Source of the DNA: Coenobita brevimanus
Taxonomy: Eukaryota; Arthropoda; Malacostraca; Decapoda; Coenobitidae
Direction of reading: 5' to 3'
DNA length: 64,000 nucleotides
Assembly (NCBI GenBank): GCA_032717465.1
Contig: CM064712.1
Location: forward strand, 21,681,717-21,745,716
The translations under genes were made by a program, and so were the position numbers. The notes beneath the pieces were generated by a model. It had not been told where the DNA came from. It did no database searches and worked only from the letters and a program-made list of their open reading frames with translations. How positions within the stretch are numbered: position 1 is the first letter of the stretch; the number at the start of each line of letters is the position of its first letter. Shown here piece by piece: positions 26,467 to 38,324 of the stretch.

Positions 26467-26814
26467 GATTTGTTTATATGGTTACCACCTGGTGTACAGG
26501 AAACCATTTGGCTTGTCACTCAATGCAGAGTCACCCACAGGCAGAAGGAAGAGAAAAGAATGAAGAAAAGAAAAACAGAAGAGGGAGTGCAAAGTCGCCC
26601 GTAGGCAGAAGGACGAGTAAAGAGTGAAGGAAAGAAAGACAGAAGAGGATGGAAGGAAAGCAGGATGGAGGAGAGGAAAGGGCAGACGCCCGAGAGCAGC
26701 ACTACATCGAGTGAGTGGATGGTAACACCCTCACCTACCATTAGAAAGGAAGAGATGTGCATTAATTTTCCTGATAAAATTATAAGGCGTTTTGCTCCTC
26801 ATATTATTACAATT

Positions 26815-26815
26815 A

Positions 26816-26865
<50 letters not shown>

Positions 26866-26925
26866 GTTATTGTTATTATTATTACTACTACTACTGCTAC
26901 TACTACTATTATTATTATTATTATT
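26815..26925. repeat. (ATT)n / (CTA)n microsatellite
   Basis: About 35 triplet units. Confidence 0.9.
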
Positions 26926-26984
26926 TGCATCATCACTCGCTCAGATACCAAGTCGTGGTTGCATGGAATTTAATGCTTCTTACT

Positions 26985-27060
26985 TATGAGGTAGGAATGA
27001 GTCTCCTAGGTTACTAGTCAAATTTACTCCACAATCTGACTACCCTTGGCCATCAGCCGA
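26985..27060. repeat. Single reversed unit of the 3.5-kb minisatellite
   Basis: Reads gaatgagtctcctaggttac, tagtcaaatttactccacaa and ggccatcagcc, the reverse complement of the 3.5-kb unit. Confidence 0.65.
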
Positions 27061-27154
27061 GCTGAAGATGGTTTACGGATCTTTGAGAGAGAAGCACAAA
27101 CGCGATATAGAACGTTTACATATGTTATTCATGGTTCTTCTGATTATCTGTTTT

Positions 27155-27325
27155 TTTCCCTCCTCGTCCTGGTCCTCCTCTTCCTCGTCCTCGTCCTTGT
27201 CCTCCTCATTGTCCTCCTCCTCCTCGTCCTTCTCCTCCTCCTTTCTTTCTCTCCTCCTCTTTTCTCTCTTCTCCATTTCGTGAAAGCAAGGCATGGAGGA
27301 ATTGGGATCCAACCCTTTCTCCTAC

Positions 27326-27381
<56 letters not shown>

Positions 27382-27438
27382 TATGAAGATGGATGAGAAA
27401 TCGGAGAGGAAACAATGAGAGAAGTAGTATTGTGGAAT

Positions 27439-27495
<57 letters not shown>

Positions 27496-27699
27496 TGGAG
27501 GGGGCAGGAACGGAACGAGTTGCGTTGAGGAAGGATGAGAGAGGGGGACAGGGAAAAATTGTCTGGGAGAAGGAGGAGGAGGAGAGGAGGGAAGAGTGGG
27601 AGAGAAGAGAGAAAGAGGACGAGAAGAGGAGGGAAGAGCAGAAGAGGAGGGAAAGAGGAGGAGAAAGAAAAGGAAAAACAGGAAGTGAAGGAAGATGAC

Positions 27700-27753
<54 letters not shown>

Positions 27754-27760
27754 TGTGTGT
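27155..27760. repeat. CTC-rich, (GA)n and (GT)n tracts
   Basis: (GA)n at 27330-27378 and 27440-27492, purine-rich to 27690, (GT)n 27701-27755. No gene. Confidence 0.85.
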
Positions 27761-27814
27761 GGCTTGAGATTGCTGTGTTCGTGCGAATGTTGTGGAGTAT
27801 TTATGGCCACGTCA

Positions 27815-28005
27815 CTTGCAAAACGAGGCTCCCTAACACTTTTTCCTAAGCGATTACATTGTGTATTACAACTTACTGCCCTATTCTGTGTTACATAAAT
27901 CTTGCTGACATTGCCATGCTCAGCATTAATAACGTACTAGCCATATCCAAAATTAATCGCGAAGAAAGATGTGCTTGGGAAATTCCTTAACTGACGAGAA
28001 TACAG
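27815..28005. mobile_element. Inverted-repeat element MITE-2, copy a
   Basis: Left end gaggctccctaacacttttt then cctaagcgatt; right side aatcgcgaagaaagatgtgc..ggaaattccttaactgacga. Interior tgtgttacataaatcttgct is shared with the copies at 43.0 and 49.7 kb. Confidence 0.65.
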
Positions 28006-28149
28006 ACCCTTGAACTGAAAAGAAGTGCTAAGACAGTGGCGATAAAAAAAAAAAAAAAAGTAGGTAAAGCTGAGGTGTTTTAGGAAGGTAGAAGACGTTT
28101 TGTTGTGGCCTTAATGAAAGGCTGCTCACGAAAAAGTGTTATGGAAAGG

Positions 28150-31100
28150 ATTTTTTTTATGTAGGAAGAAGAAACCAAAGGTCAGGAGCCGCAAATCGTT
28201 CCATCCAAGAAAAAAAACAAAAACAATACAAAAGAGGGCCAAATTCAAGATCTGTTCATTTTGAGATGCCTGGACACACTGCGTTTGAAAGACTGGAGAC
28301 CATAGGACGTAAGAAATTCAGACAGAGGTTCCAGAGCTGACCGATTGCATAAATGAAGGACTGGAAGTACCGATAAACTCTAGCATTAAAGAGTTGTAGA
28401 GAAAAGGGATGAGAGTTTGTTGATAGATGGTGTTACTTGCCCATCGTAGAGGTAGAGGGACGCAAGCAGACACTTCAGAGGAGCAGTGACCATTGAAGTA
28501 ACGATAGAAAAGAGATAAAGATGCAACAGTGCAGCGAAGAGACACAGGTTGAAGGGGGCCATTAAGTGTAGGAGAGTTAATGAGACGAAAAGCCTTTAAC
28601 TCCACGCTATTGAGAAGAGCTGTATGTATGTAGGAAGCCTCTCCACACATGAGAGTTGTACTCCACACAGGGGGGGAAAAAAACCCGTGTATAAAGTCAA
28701 CAACTGTGTAGGGGTAAAGAAGGTCTGGAATCGGCTTAGCACACCTAATCTCTTGGAAGCAGATTTTACAAGAGATGTAATAATTATGATCTTTCCAAGA
28801 TAAATCCCTAGAGAATAAAACCCCAGGAGTGTTTAAGGATGATGCAGGATTGAGCTGGATACTATTAAACATTAGTGGATACTCCTGTGGAAGATTTTGC
28901 CAGGTTGATAGGTGTAAGAAGTGAGTCTGTGATGCATTAAAAACAAGATTACTTTTACCCCAGTCAGAGATACGAGCCAAGTCAGACATTAGGTGTGCCA
29001 TAGCCTTATCCCTTGTTTGGTGAAGTAACTGCTGAGTTGGACATTGCAGGAAGTGAATGCAAAGGTGAAAGTGGAATCATCAGTATACGAGTGGATAGGG
29101 TTAGATGTACAGCTTAGAAGATCACTGACGAATAAAAGGAAGAGAGTTGGTGATAGGACAGAGCCCTGAAGAACACCACTATTGAAAGATATACGAGAAG
29201 AACGGTGGCCATCTACAACAGCAGCTGTAGAACGACCAGAAAGGAAGCTATAGATGATGACACAGATAGAAAGATAGAAACCGGAAGAGGGCAGTTTGGA
29301 TATTAAAGATTTATGCCAGACTCGATCGAAAGCCTCTGAGACGTCAAGTGCAATGGTAAAGCTTTCGCCAAAGTCCCAAAAGGAGGATGACCAGGAGTCT
29401 GAAAGGTAGGTGAGAAGACCGCCAATGGAGCGTCCCTGACGGAACCCATACTGATGATATGAAAGAAGGTTGTGATGGGAAAGATGCTTTAACATTTTTC
29501 TGTTAAGAATTGACTCGAAAACTTTTGAGATACAGAATGTTAAAGCAATTGGACGATAGTTGGAGGGTTAGGAATGGTCATCCTTCTTTGGGACTGGCTG
29601 AATGAGAGAAAACTTCCAGCAAGAAGGAAAAGTACAAGTTGACAGACAAAGGCAACAGAGTGTATATACCTGGGCAGGGTGTAAGCACAGAAGGACAGTT
29701 CTTGAGGACAACAGAAGGGATCCCATTAGGCCCATATGTCTTGTTTAGTGCTGAGGCCGGTGATGGCAGAAAATACATCAGCTGAAGAAACGTTAATGTC
29801 AGCCATGAGGAAGTCAGAGGGGGGAAGTGATGGAGAAATAGCACTGGAATCATCTAAGGTGGAACTGGAGGAGAAAGTCTGAGCGAAGAGATCTGTTTTA
29901 TCAGTAGAAGAAGTAGTTACAGAGCCATCAGAGTAGAAAAGAGGAGAAAAGGATGATGAGGTAAATTTGTTAGAAGGGTTTTTGGCAAGGTGCCACAAGG
30001 AGCGGGAAGAATTCGAGTTGGAGAGTTGAGAGCATTTAGTACGGATGAAATTATTTTTTTGCAGAGCAAAGAACAGACTTAGCACGATTCCGGGCAGAAA
30101 CATAAAAGGGATGTGATTTAGGGATAGGCTGGCTCCAGTACCCTTTATAACCTTTCACCTTATTGTGAACAGCATTAGAACAAGCGTGATTAAACCAAGG
30201 CTTTTTTACTTTACTCAGAGGATAAGGGAACGAATTGTATGCTTCCATGCCAAAGAGAATAACCTCCATAATAGGCATGGCACACTCACATGGCTCCCGG
30301 CCATGAAAGCAATAATCATTGCAGGGAAAATCAAAGAAGTACTGCCTGAGGGCCTCCTAATCCACAGTTCCAAAGTGCCACAGACGACATTTCTTTGGAG
30401 GATCCACAGGCCGTACCGGGGCGATAGGACAGGTTAAGGTAATAAGGTTGTCATTGGATTAGCCCAGGGGAGAAAATTAACAGTGTAAGCAGAAGGATTA
30501 GTTGTAAGGAAGAGGTCAAGTATGTTGGAACTCTCTCCAAGGCAGTCAGGGATACGGGTAGCATGCTGTGCAAGTTGCTCTAGGTCATTAAGGATGGAAA
30601 AGATGTAGCTTTGTTCACCAGGTGGATCAGTGAAAGGAGAGGAGAGCCAAAGGTGGTGGTGAACATTGAAATTTCCTAGAATGGAGATTTCAGAGAAAGG
30701 AGTAATGGATAGGATGTGTTCCATCGTAGAAGTAAGATACTCGAAGATTTTTTCATAGTCAGTAGATTTGGGGATAAGTAAACAGCACAGATATATTTAG
30801 TCAGAGAATGACAGGAAAACCGAAGCCAGAGTGTAGAGAATTCAGAAGAATCAAGTTCAGGAACACGAGAGCAAGATAAGTCGTTGTGTACATATACACA
30901 AAAGTCACCTTTGACATTTAAATGAGTATAAAGTAGGAGGATACAGAAAAGGGTTTGCTATTGGTTGCCTCAGACAGCTGAGTCTCAGTTAAGAAGAGAA
31001 GGTGAGGTTTAGAGGAGAAGAGGTGGTGATCAACAGAGCGAAAGTTAGGGGAAAGGCCGCGAATGTTGCAGAAATGAAGAAGTGAGTCAGACAGTGGTTC

Positions 31101-31456
31101 CAGGCAGCTCATTCTGTTGTTACCAGGACAGGGGCGAAAAATGGGGCATTAATGGTCCCTCTCCCCCCCTGGGGACTTCGAGGCTTGGTTATTAGACACA
31201 ATTTGGGGGTTTTAATTTTGAAAAGAAAGTGTAGTGTGTACTGTCCATGTAGTTTGATGTTGACAGAGAAACTTGTATTGGACAGCATGCTGGCCTACTC
31301 TCTGTGTTACTGAAACACTGAAAAGGTTCAACAAGGGGGGGTGGTCAGGAACTAGTCCCGAGGGCTGATGAAACGGGAGCTCCAGCTCTCCCTGTCATCA
31401 GCTTTCCATCCACCTTGGGAGTACTGCCCTGCTCGACTGGTGTTACAGTCTACTCC
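28150..31456 (-). mobile_element. LINE-J copy 1 (non-LTR retrotransposon)
   Basis: Minus-strand element homologous along its whole length to 44313-47297 and 50513-53822. From 5' to 3': a leader (shared stretches such as caccagtcgagcagggcagt and cgtttcatcagccctcggga), endonuclease motifs FCNIRGLSPNF, LFLTETQLSE and [10 protein letters not shown], then RT motifs YGFRQGRSIGGLLTYLSD, IALDVSEAFDRVWHKSLI, VLQGSVLSPTLF and SYTDDS. The end covers the LFYRYFNGHCSSE block and a 3' UTR ending in an A-rich tract. There is no visible ORF1. Frameshifts and the change of YADD to YTDD indicate an inactive copy. The clade within jockey/I-like LINEs cannot be fixed by eye. Confidence 0.85.
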
Positions 31457-31500
31457 CCTGATGCAGAGCTATAACCATATTTTAGATTAACACTGGAATA

Positions 31501-31536
<36 letters not shown>

Positions 31537-31645
31537 TAGCTTTACATTCACAAACCATAGATATGGGAGGGAGTGGATTAAGAAAGGCTATAAAAAACAA
31601 TGAAGTCCCCCCCTTTTTTTACTTCTTTTAACTCAACTCGTTTTA

Positions 31646-31841
31646 CTCTAACTTGGCCTAAGATTGCCATCCCTCCACATTGAATGCTGAGCTGTAACAA
31701 TAGATTATCACTCTAATAAAATACTAGTCACGAAGAAGTGCTGTGGATAGCATGTACTGTAGTGCCCCAGTATTTCCTGTATCTGCCACTGAGCTGCATG
31801 AAATTAGCCGCAAAATCATGAAAATCTGGGCCAAGTTAGAG
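31646..31841. mobile_element. Inverted-repeat element MITE-1, copy a
   Basis: Left end ctctaacttggcc, right end ggccaagttagag: perfect 13-bp terminal inverted repeats, each flanked by TA. Length 196 bp with no coding capacity. TA flanks suggest mobilisation by a Tc1/mariner-type transposase (inference). Confidence 0.78.
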
Positions 31842-31949
31842 TAACAGGCAGTGTAGTTAAAGATAAATCTCATGAGGAAGCTCAAGAGAAATCGTATAAT
31901 TAAAATATTGTGATATTTAAAAAGGAAATATTTTTAAGTTTGACTATGA

Positions 31950-32220
31950 TGATGAGACAGCCATCTCTGAAAAGGAAGGTATGTAATGGAAAAAATTAGA
32001 CGGTTTGTCCATGTGGAGAGGATGGAGAGTGAGAGACTAACTAGGAAAGTACCGTATGTGAAGTGGTGGAAGAGAGAGGCAGGAGGAGACCGAGGATGAG
32101 ATGGAGGGGTGGAGTAGAGAGGTATATGAGACGGGAGGAGTAAGTTTGGGGTAGGGCAACGTAATTGCAAGGGACAGAGCTTAATGCATGTGGCTGTAGA
32201 CAGATAGAAAATATGTCTGT
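31950..32220 (+). mobile_element. RTE-A family 3' end
   Basis: Encodes FVHVERMESERLTRKVPYVK with frame breaks, then the family pattern ccgaggatgagatggagggg and gaggtatatgaga, ending gtagacagatagaa. The GHVERM-type block identifies it as the RT C-terminus. Confidence 0.65.
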
Positions 32221-32289
32221 AAAAATACATAACTTACTTATATAAAGAAAAAAAAAATCTTGAAAAGAATAAGAAATTTTGGAAGTACC

Positions 32290-32765
32290 AATAGGCTATA
32301 CTGTTATTCTTTTATAACAGTGAGTCCTGGGCAGTGAAGGAGGAAGACATTCGCTGGCTCAGACGTACAGAAATGACAATGATTAGGTGGATGTACAGTG
32401 CGTCCCTGCGTCCAAGGCCTGGAGGGGCTGGGTTTACAATGGAAGAGTTGAGAGGTAGGATGGGACTGGAGTGTATTGGTGTTGTGATGAGGAGAGGTAG
32501 ATTGAGGTGGTTTGGACATGTGGAGAGGATGGGGGATGATAATTGGGTGAGGAAGGTGAGAAGTGTTAATATTGGGGGTGGGGTTATGAGGGGTAGACCG
32601 AGAAAGACATGGGACGAGGTCATTAAGTGTGACCTTAGGGTTAAGGGACTGAACAGGGAGGCTGCAATGGATCGTGCAGCGTGGAGAGCCGCCATTAGGT
32701 GACCAAGGCCGACACATGCAAGCATGTTGGAGCCTTTAAAAACGAAACGAAAACGAAACGAAATA
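32290..32765 (+). mobile_element. RTE-C family 3' end
   Basis: Encodes a long clean C-terminal RT block: SWAVKEEDIRWLRRTEMTMI, RWMYSASLRPRPGGAGFTME, RGRLRWFGHVERMGDDNWVR, GRPRKTWDEVIKCDLRVKGL and DRAAWRAAIR, stopping at about 32702. The 3' tail is an A-rich (AAACG)n-like run at 32735-32765. The open frame of 122 residues without breaks suggests this is one of the younger insertions here. Confidence 0.75.
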
Positions 32766-32815
32766 AGAATTTATTAAAGGAAATTGTGACATAACTTACT
32801 GATAGAATGCATTCG

Positions 32816-32975
32816 CCTTAAACTTGGCCAAAATTTTAGTCGTTTTGCATATTAATTCACATACGGTACATCAGTGGCAGAAGCATTGTGCGACTGTACA
32901 TTTCCAAAGCACTTTTTCGTGACTAATATCCTATTCTAGTCTTACTCTACTGCTGCAGCTCAGCATTTGATATAC
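32816..32975. mobile_element. MITE-1, copy e, right end lost
   Basis: Starts cttaaacttggccaaaattt and includes tcgtgactaatatcctattc and tgctgcagctcagcatttga. The right inverted repeat is missing. Confidence 0.6.
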
Positions 32976-33099
32976 AATGACAAATTTCAAGCGATGTTGG
33001 AAGAAAAAGGATAAGAAAAAAAAAATTGAAAGAAGAAACGAACTAACACGGGTAAAATATTCACGGAAAAGGGGAGCTAAGCATTTCAAAACTGTACTT

Positions 33100-33350
33100 T
33101 CATACCATTATGAGAGACTGACTAGGAGAGTTTGTTTCAATGGATGGGTAGACCAAAAATGACGTAGAAGAGGTAGATGGAGGGGGACACCAAAGGTGAC
33201 GTAGAGGGATGGAGTGGAGAGACTAATGAGAAATGGGGTGTGTGAGCTGGAGGAAGGGCAGCTAAATGGCAGGGGACAGTGCGACGTGGAGGTGATTTGT
33301 TTGTGGCCACCCCTTAAGGGATTAAGGCGTGTGGCAATAGATGGACATAC
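33100..33350 (+). mobile_element. RTE-A family 3' end
   Basis: Ends with ggtgatttgtttgtggccac, cccttaagggattaaggcgt and ggcaatagatgga. The copy that follows at 33365-33480 is the same 3' end in reverse, giving a tail-to-tail pair. Confidence 0.68.
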
Positions 33351-33364
33351 TTCTGTATGTGTAT

Positions 33365-33480
33365 TCATTGCCAGACGCCATAATCCCACAATAGGTGACA
33401 ACGAACAAACCGCCTCCACATCGCCCTGTCCTCCAGCAGCCATCCCTCCAACCCACACACACTCTTTCTCATATTTATTT
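33365..33480 (-). mobile_element. RTE-A family 3' end, reversed partner
   Basis: Plus strand reads attgccagacgccataatcc, then gacaacgaacaaaccgcctc, the reverse complement of the RTE-A terminus. Only about 115 bp remain. Confidence 0.6.
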
Positions 33481-33539
33481 ACTCTAGTGGTTGGTAACAT
33501 TTTTGCCGCTGTTATCCCCTGACACACCAAGATAGGCTG

Positions 33540-33697
33540 TTACCACCCCACGCCTCTCTAGCACCCCCACCCCTATGACTCTCACCCCACCTCTCTCTCT
33601 CAATCCCACTCCTCTTTCACACCCACCCCTCTCTTTCAAACCCACCCCTCTCTTTCAAACCCACTCCCCTCTCTTTCACACCCACCCCTCTCTTTCA

Positions 33698-33747
<50 letters not shown>

Positions 33748-33915
33748 AGCAAGGAAGGGAGAGAGTGAGTTCGGAGGAAGGGAAGGGTGAGGAACTGGGA
33801 AGAGTGAAGCAGGAGAAGAAAGAAGTGGAGGGAGGAGATGAGAGAAGGGGAGGGAGGAGTGGAAGGGGGAGGAGGGAAGAGAGGGGAGAGAGAGAGGGAG
33901 AGGAGGAGGATAAAA
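33540..33915. repeat. CTCTTTCAxxCCCACC minisatellite, (CT)n and purine block
   Basis: A unit of 18 bp near ctctctttcaaacccacccc (33590-33700), (CT)n 33708-33746, then GA-rich sequence. Confidence 0.8.
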
Positions 33916-33934
33916 TTAGACCTGTGAGAAACGT

Positions 33935-34225
33935 AACGTAGTGTGGTGTGGTAATGTAGCATGGTGTATTATGGTGTGATGTGTGGTGTTGTGTGCTGTG
34001 CTGTTCTGTGCTGTAGTGTGATGTAGTGTAGTGTAGTGTAGTGTGGTAAGGTACTGTGTGGTGTGTTGTGATGTGGTAGTTTAGTATGAGGTGGATTGGT
34101 GCTGTAGTGTGGTATGCTGTGGTGTATTGTGGTGTCGTATGGTTAGATGTGGTGGTGTGGGGTGGTTTGGCGTGGTATGGTACTGTGTGGTGTGGTGCGG
34201 TCTGGTGTGGTGCTGGTATTACAGG
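33935..34225. repeat. GTGTGGT-type low-complexity array
   Basis: Irregular units gtagtgtggtgtggta over about 290 bp; a (GA)n follows at 34301-34330. Confidence 0.75.
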
Positions 34226-34297
34226 TCGCAGGTAACGTGTGGTGAGGGACAGGCAATGAATATTAATGGTGCTTTGAATACTTTAATAATTTAGCTT

Positions 34298-34333
<36 letters not shown>

Positions 34334-34452
34334 GGGGGAATGATATGATGCTGTTCACCTAGTAACCTTAACCTACAAAGAAGCGAGACCAAAGGAATAT
34401 TTCACTCAAGCTCTTCCATACATAACGCTCCTCTGCCACTCCACAGGGCGAT

Positions 34453-34574
34453 TTCTAGTGTGCTCTGGGGACGGCTCTGTCAGCGTTACCAGTTTCTAGC
34501 CTGCACCATTTAATTCTTACTCTCAGCGCCAAGCCCACACCGGCAGGCTGAGCCGTCCCTGCAGCACAAAAGAT
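34453..34574. mobile_element. Inverted-repeat element MITE-3, copy a
   Basis: Left tctagtgtgctctggggacg then gctctgtca; right ggcaggctgagccgtccctg then cagcacaaaaga. The ends are imperfect inverted repeats around GGGACGGCT; about 122 bp. Confidence 0.6.
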
Positions 34575-34604
34575 TCCACCAGATGAGTTTCTTGTGAATT
34601 GCTA

Positions 34605-35040
34605 GATGAAGGTGTGAGGTGACGGTGTGCCAGGTGTGAGGTGAAGGTGTGCCAGGTGTGGGGTGAAGGTGTGCCAGGTGTGAGGTGAAGGTGTGCCAGG
34701 TGTGAGGTGAAGGTGTGCCACGTGTGGGGTGAAGGTGTGCCAGGTGTGAGGTGAAGGTGTGCCAGGTGTGGGGTGAAGGTGTGCCAGGTGTGAGGTGAAG
34801 GTGTGCCAGGTGTGGGGTGAAGGTGTGCCAGGTGTGAGGTGAAGGTGTGCCAGGTGTGAGGTGAAGGTGTGCCAGGTGTGGGGTGAAGGTGTGCCAGGTG
34901 TGGGGTGAAGGTGTGCCAGGTGTGGAGTGAAGGTGTGCCAGGTGTGGGGCGAAGGTGTGCCAGATGTGGGGTGAAGGTGTGCCAGTTGTGGGGTGAAGGT
35001 GTGTCAGGTATGGGATGAAGGTGTGCCAGGTGTGAGGTCA
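34605..35040. repeat. 22-bp minisatellite
   Basis: Unit aggtgtgaggtgaaggtgtg plus cc, about 19 copies with point variants (gag/ggg). It is open on the minus strand as a HTFTPHLAHLHPTPGT repeat, which I do not regard as a protein. Confidence 0.92.
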
Positions 35041-35095
35041 ACAGAATCACTTGGGCTAGAGGAAAGCGAGAGATGGAATTTTCTTTTCCCTATAT

Positions 35096-35097
<2 letters not shown>

Positions 35098-35178
<81 letters not shown>

Positions 35179-35436
35179 CCAAATCCTTCCTTTATATGTC
35201 TCTCTCTCTCTCTCTCTCCACCAAATCCTCCCTTTATGTGTGTCTCTTTCTCTCCACCAATTCCTAGAGAAAATCTCTGGCATAACCCACTACTTCCCCC
35301 ATTTCCTTCCCCATTACGTCACTCATCCAGCACCACCCTCTGCTCTCTGTCCAACCCAGCCATTTATTAGTTACATTTTCATCTATATGTTTATTACACC
35401 TATTATTCGCAAGACTAGAGTGCCTGTGTTTTGAGT

Positions 35437-35507
<71 letters not shown>

Positions 35508-35520
35508 ACATAATAACTGA
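35098..35520. repeat. (CT)n and (GT)n microsatellites
   Basis: (CT)n 35099-35176, a repeated ccaccaaatcct.cctttatg unit at 35177-35235, and (GT)n 35441-35504. Confidence 0.9.
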
Positions 35521-35844
35521 AACAGTCCTTAGCAGATTTTACCCAAACTTGGTGTAAAAACAGAGGATCAGTTAAGGTGTTGACCCTATTGTTTTTCAGA
35601 ATAAGTCAGAGACTACTGTCACAGGCGAAGGTCATAGTTTAATCGAGGAATGGCCATTTAAACTTTTTTTTTTTTTTTTTGTCCAGCGCAAACTGAACTG
35701 GCTGGAAGGGTTAAGGGTAATGCATGAATGAATTGTTGTGACTGAGTGTGGATGTAAGTGATGAATCTATAGAGACATAAAGGGGTTTAATTGGTTAAGG
35801 CCTATATTAGTTATTCGGTTTTTGTTTAAACTTAAAATATTTAA

Positions 35845-36215
35845 ATGTTGATAGATAGATATAGGAAGGTAGTAACCTAGGCAGCTAGGTAGGTAGGGAG
35901 GGAGGGAGGCAGGCAGGTACAGTAGATAGATAGACAGATATTTATAGATAGATACAAAGATAAATCGGCAGGTAAGTAGGTAGGAAACTAGTAGGTAGGT
36001 AGGTCGATAGATAGATAGATAGATAGATAGACAGATATATATATAGATAGATACATAGATAAATAGGTAGGTAGGTAAGTAGGTAGGTAGATAGACAGAC
36101 AGATAGATAGGTAGGTAGGTGGGTATATATACAGACAGGTATGTAGGTGGGTATATACAGTAGATGAATAAACAGATAGGTAGGTAGGTAGGTGGATAGA
36201 CAGATATAGACAGTA
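35845..36215. repeat. GATA / GGTA tetranucleotide array
   Basis: Tracts of gatagata, ggtaggta and agatatat over about 370 bp. Confidence 0.9.
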
Positions 36216-36229
36216 ACATTATTTTTCTC

Positions 36230-36860
36230 CATTTCAGATCCGTGTACAGGACTTCCTACCCCAAACCCGTCAACACAAGCTCGCGTCATCGCTTTGTCGA
36301 ACGAGGAATGACTCTGTATCCATGTCCGTAACCCACTGAGGCAAAGATACAGGCAGGAAGATGACAGATATTTGCCTCCTCTGAACGTGTCTTTGTGACC
36401 CACTGAGGAACAATTGCAGACAGAAATGTGCGTTCTATAAACTGTGGCAGAGAGTTAAAAGTTTGCTGTCTTATGCCATCCTCTAAGACAAGGACTGACT
36501 ATCTTTCTCTCATGCTCTCTGTGTAACCCAGTGAGCTGCAGATACAGACTATGGGTATAGATACATGTGGAATTCAACCTGCAGCATGGAAAATATTAGC
36601 TCTAAAGTACAAAGGAATGTCTTGCTAAAATGGCCAGTTACTAAAGTGCTGTAGAGGAGAAGACATAAATCAGTGAGTGCAAAAGGTCTTGGATATATGG
36701 GCAATCTGCAGAGTTTGGTGGAGGAGAAAAGACAATCAAAGTGTAAAAGAAATTCTTGCTAAGTATGGGTGATTTCTTTAGTCCGATAAAAAAAATATCA
36801 ACCAGTGTTTTAAGGTACAGAGGGAAGTCTTGCTAAATAATGGAGCCATGACATGCGTGA
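36230..36860. repeat. Two decayed tandem repeats of about 100-115 bp
   Basis: acccactgag..caaagatacag-type units (36310-36560), then aagtacaaaggaatgtcttgct-type units (36600-36840). No gene. Confidence 0.45.
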
Positions 36861-36916
36861 TGTTTGGCTAATTAATAAGATGATCGAGGTGGGTATGAGC
36901 ACCAGAGTGACCATTA

Positions 36917-38170
36917 ATGTTTGCCTCAATACCCACAAGCCCACGGCAGGAACTTGAAGCCCCATACCAGGCCAGCTGCCAAAGAGGTAACTGCTGGCAT
37001 GGTAACAAAGAGAAGGATCTTACCGCAACCGCCATAACTCTCCCTGCCACCACAGTGCTCGGTGTGGATCCATTAAGTTCATGCTGTGTGCTTTGTGGTC
37101 ATTTGCAGTGGAGAAATGCCAGGGCATACCCAATATCAAACTGGTGTTACCCCGGTTCACTGGCCATACCTTCCATTCAGCCCAGATACCTACATGTACA
37201 TACAAATCCCCCATCAGACTACTCCCCTCCTATCCTCTTCCCACCGTCCCACTTTTCACTCCAGACCACATCACCCTGCCCAACCCACTCCACCAAATCC
37301 AGACACACCCTACAGCACCTCCACTCCCACCACTGCTGTCTGCTACACTCTCTCTCTACCCAGACACCATCTAACCCCACACTCACTCATGTTCCCATAA
37401 CGTCAGATTCATGTTTTTCCTCACGATCCAACCTCACAAGCATAAAGTCTCCAACAAACCCAGAACCTTCTCTTTCTTCACTCTCCCCTCTCACATCCCA
37501 AACACGATTCAGTCTTACCAACAACTCCACAGTCTCAGAATTGCACCAGTCTAACTTTCTCTCTGTCAAAGCTGCACATCTCTGCAATATCTCTGTCTTA
37601 GCCTGCCACTCCCCAGATAATCATAGGCTCCATCTCTCAGACTATATCGCTTGCCCTAAACCGTGCTCTATATTCCGCCAGTGCCCAGATGCTCCCAAAC
37701 CCTCTCCCCCAGAAGCAACAAATCTTTGTACTGCCTCTTTCTCAACCTCTAACTTCCCATATAATCCTAGACTCCATATCCTGGACTCCAAAACGTGCCC
37801 TATACCCTGCCAATGTCCACACTCTCCCAAACTCTCTCCCCCAGACACAATAACATGCCTTTTAGTCTTCCTATCCACTTCCTCGAACTGCCCAAGTACC
37901 CTTCCACCCACATCAGCTTTCCCCAATGCCTCGTCTCCCTCGCCAACTCGAACGATTTCAAGGACTAGACGAGCAATAGGCACAGAAAAGCCAAGGTGTG
38001 ACTTGACCCATGCTTTACCCCCCAAACTTATTGTTCGAGGGGAAAGATTGCCATTAAAAAGACGAGACGGGAGTGAGAGTTCTGTCGCTGGTAATCAAAC
38101 TACCTGGCGGAGGTGGAGGTGGACCTTGAGATGGAGCCTGAGGTGGAGCTTGAGTGAGAGGGTAATCAGG
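36917..38170 (+). other. Long pyrimidine-rich open frame of unknown status
   Basis: A frame of about 1.3 kb on the + strand is free of stops and runs into the candidate signal peptide. Its start has cysteine/histidine clusters (SCQRGNCWHGN, then CCVLCGHLQWRNAR) loosely like the zinc knuckles of a LINE gag protein. The rest is rich in Ser, Pro and Thr. At 37585-37870 there is an imperfect in-frame tandem duplication of about 45-48 codons that keeps its cysteines (LC, CPxPC, QCP, then PKxSPP). The minus strand is also open over 37642-38025, and scarcity of purines alone lengthens such frames. It may be a decayed transposon ORF1 or untranslated leader. I do not assign a function. Confidence 0.3.
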
Positions 38171-38225
38171 ATGTTGCTTCTCCTTGCCATTGCATCTTCC
38201 ACTCCTGCTGCCTACAAACTAAAAC
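38171..38225 (+). CDS. Candidate signal-peptide exon of the sidestep-like gene
   Basis: ATG at 38171 opens MLLLLAIASSTPAAYKLK, a short hydrophobic h-region followed by small residues suitable for signal-peptidase cleavage. The frame ends AAA C, then a strong gtgagt donor, i.e. phase 1, exactly the phase required by the first Ig exon 10.4 kb downstream. The joined codon would be CCC (proline), giving KLK-P-TTTVSRI. The frame upstream of this ATG is also open for over 1.2 kb, so the ATG is a choice based on the hydrophobic stretch. Chance occurrence is possible because an LLL-rich stretch plus GTGAGT is not rare in this window. The true first exon may lie elsewhere. Confidence 0.4.
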
Positions 38226-38324
38226 GTGAGTATTCACAAACTAAAACAGCCTAGCTCAGCCTAATTTGTCCTAGTCTACTGATTTGTATATGTTGGACCC
38301 TACCACAAGTCACTCACTTTGCGG

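Noticed and set aside
34523..35050. Regular HTFTPHLAHLHPTPGT repeat protein on the minus strand
   Set aside because: Direct translation of the 22-bp minisatellite, which cycles through all three frames.
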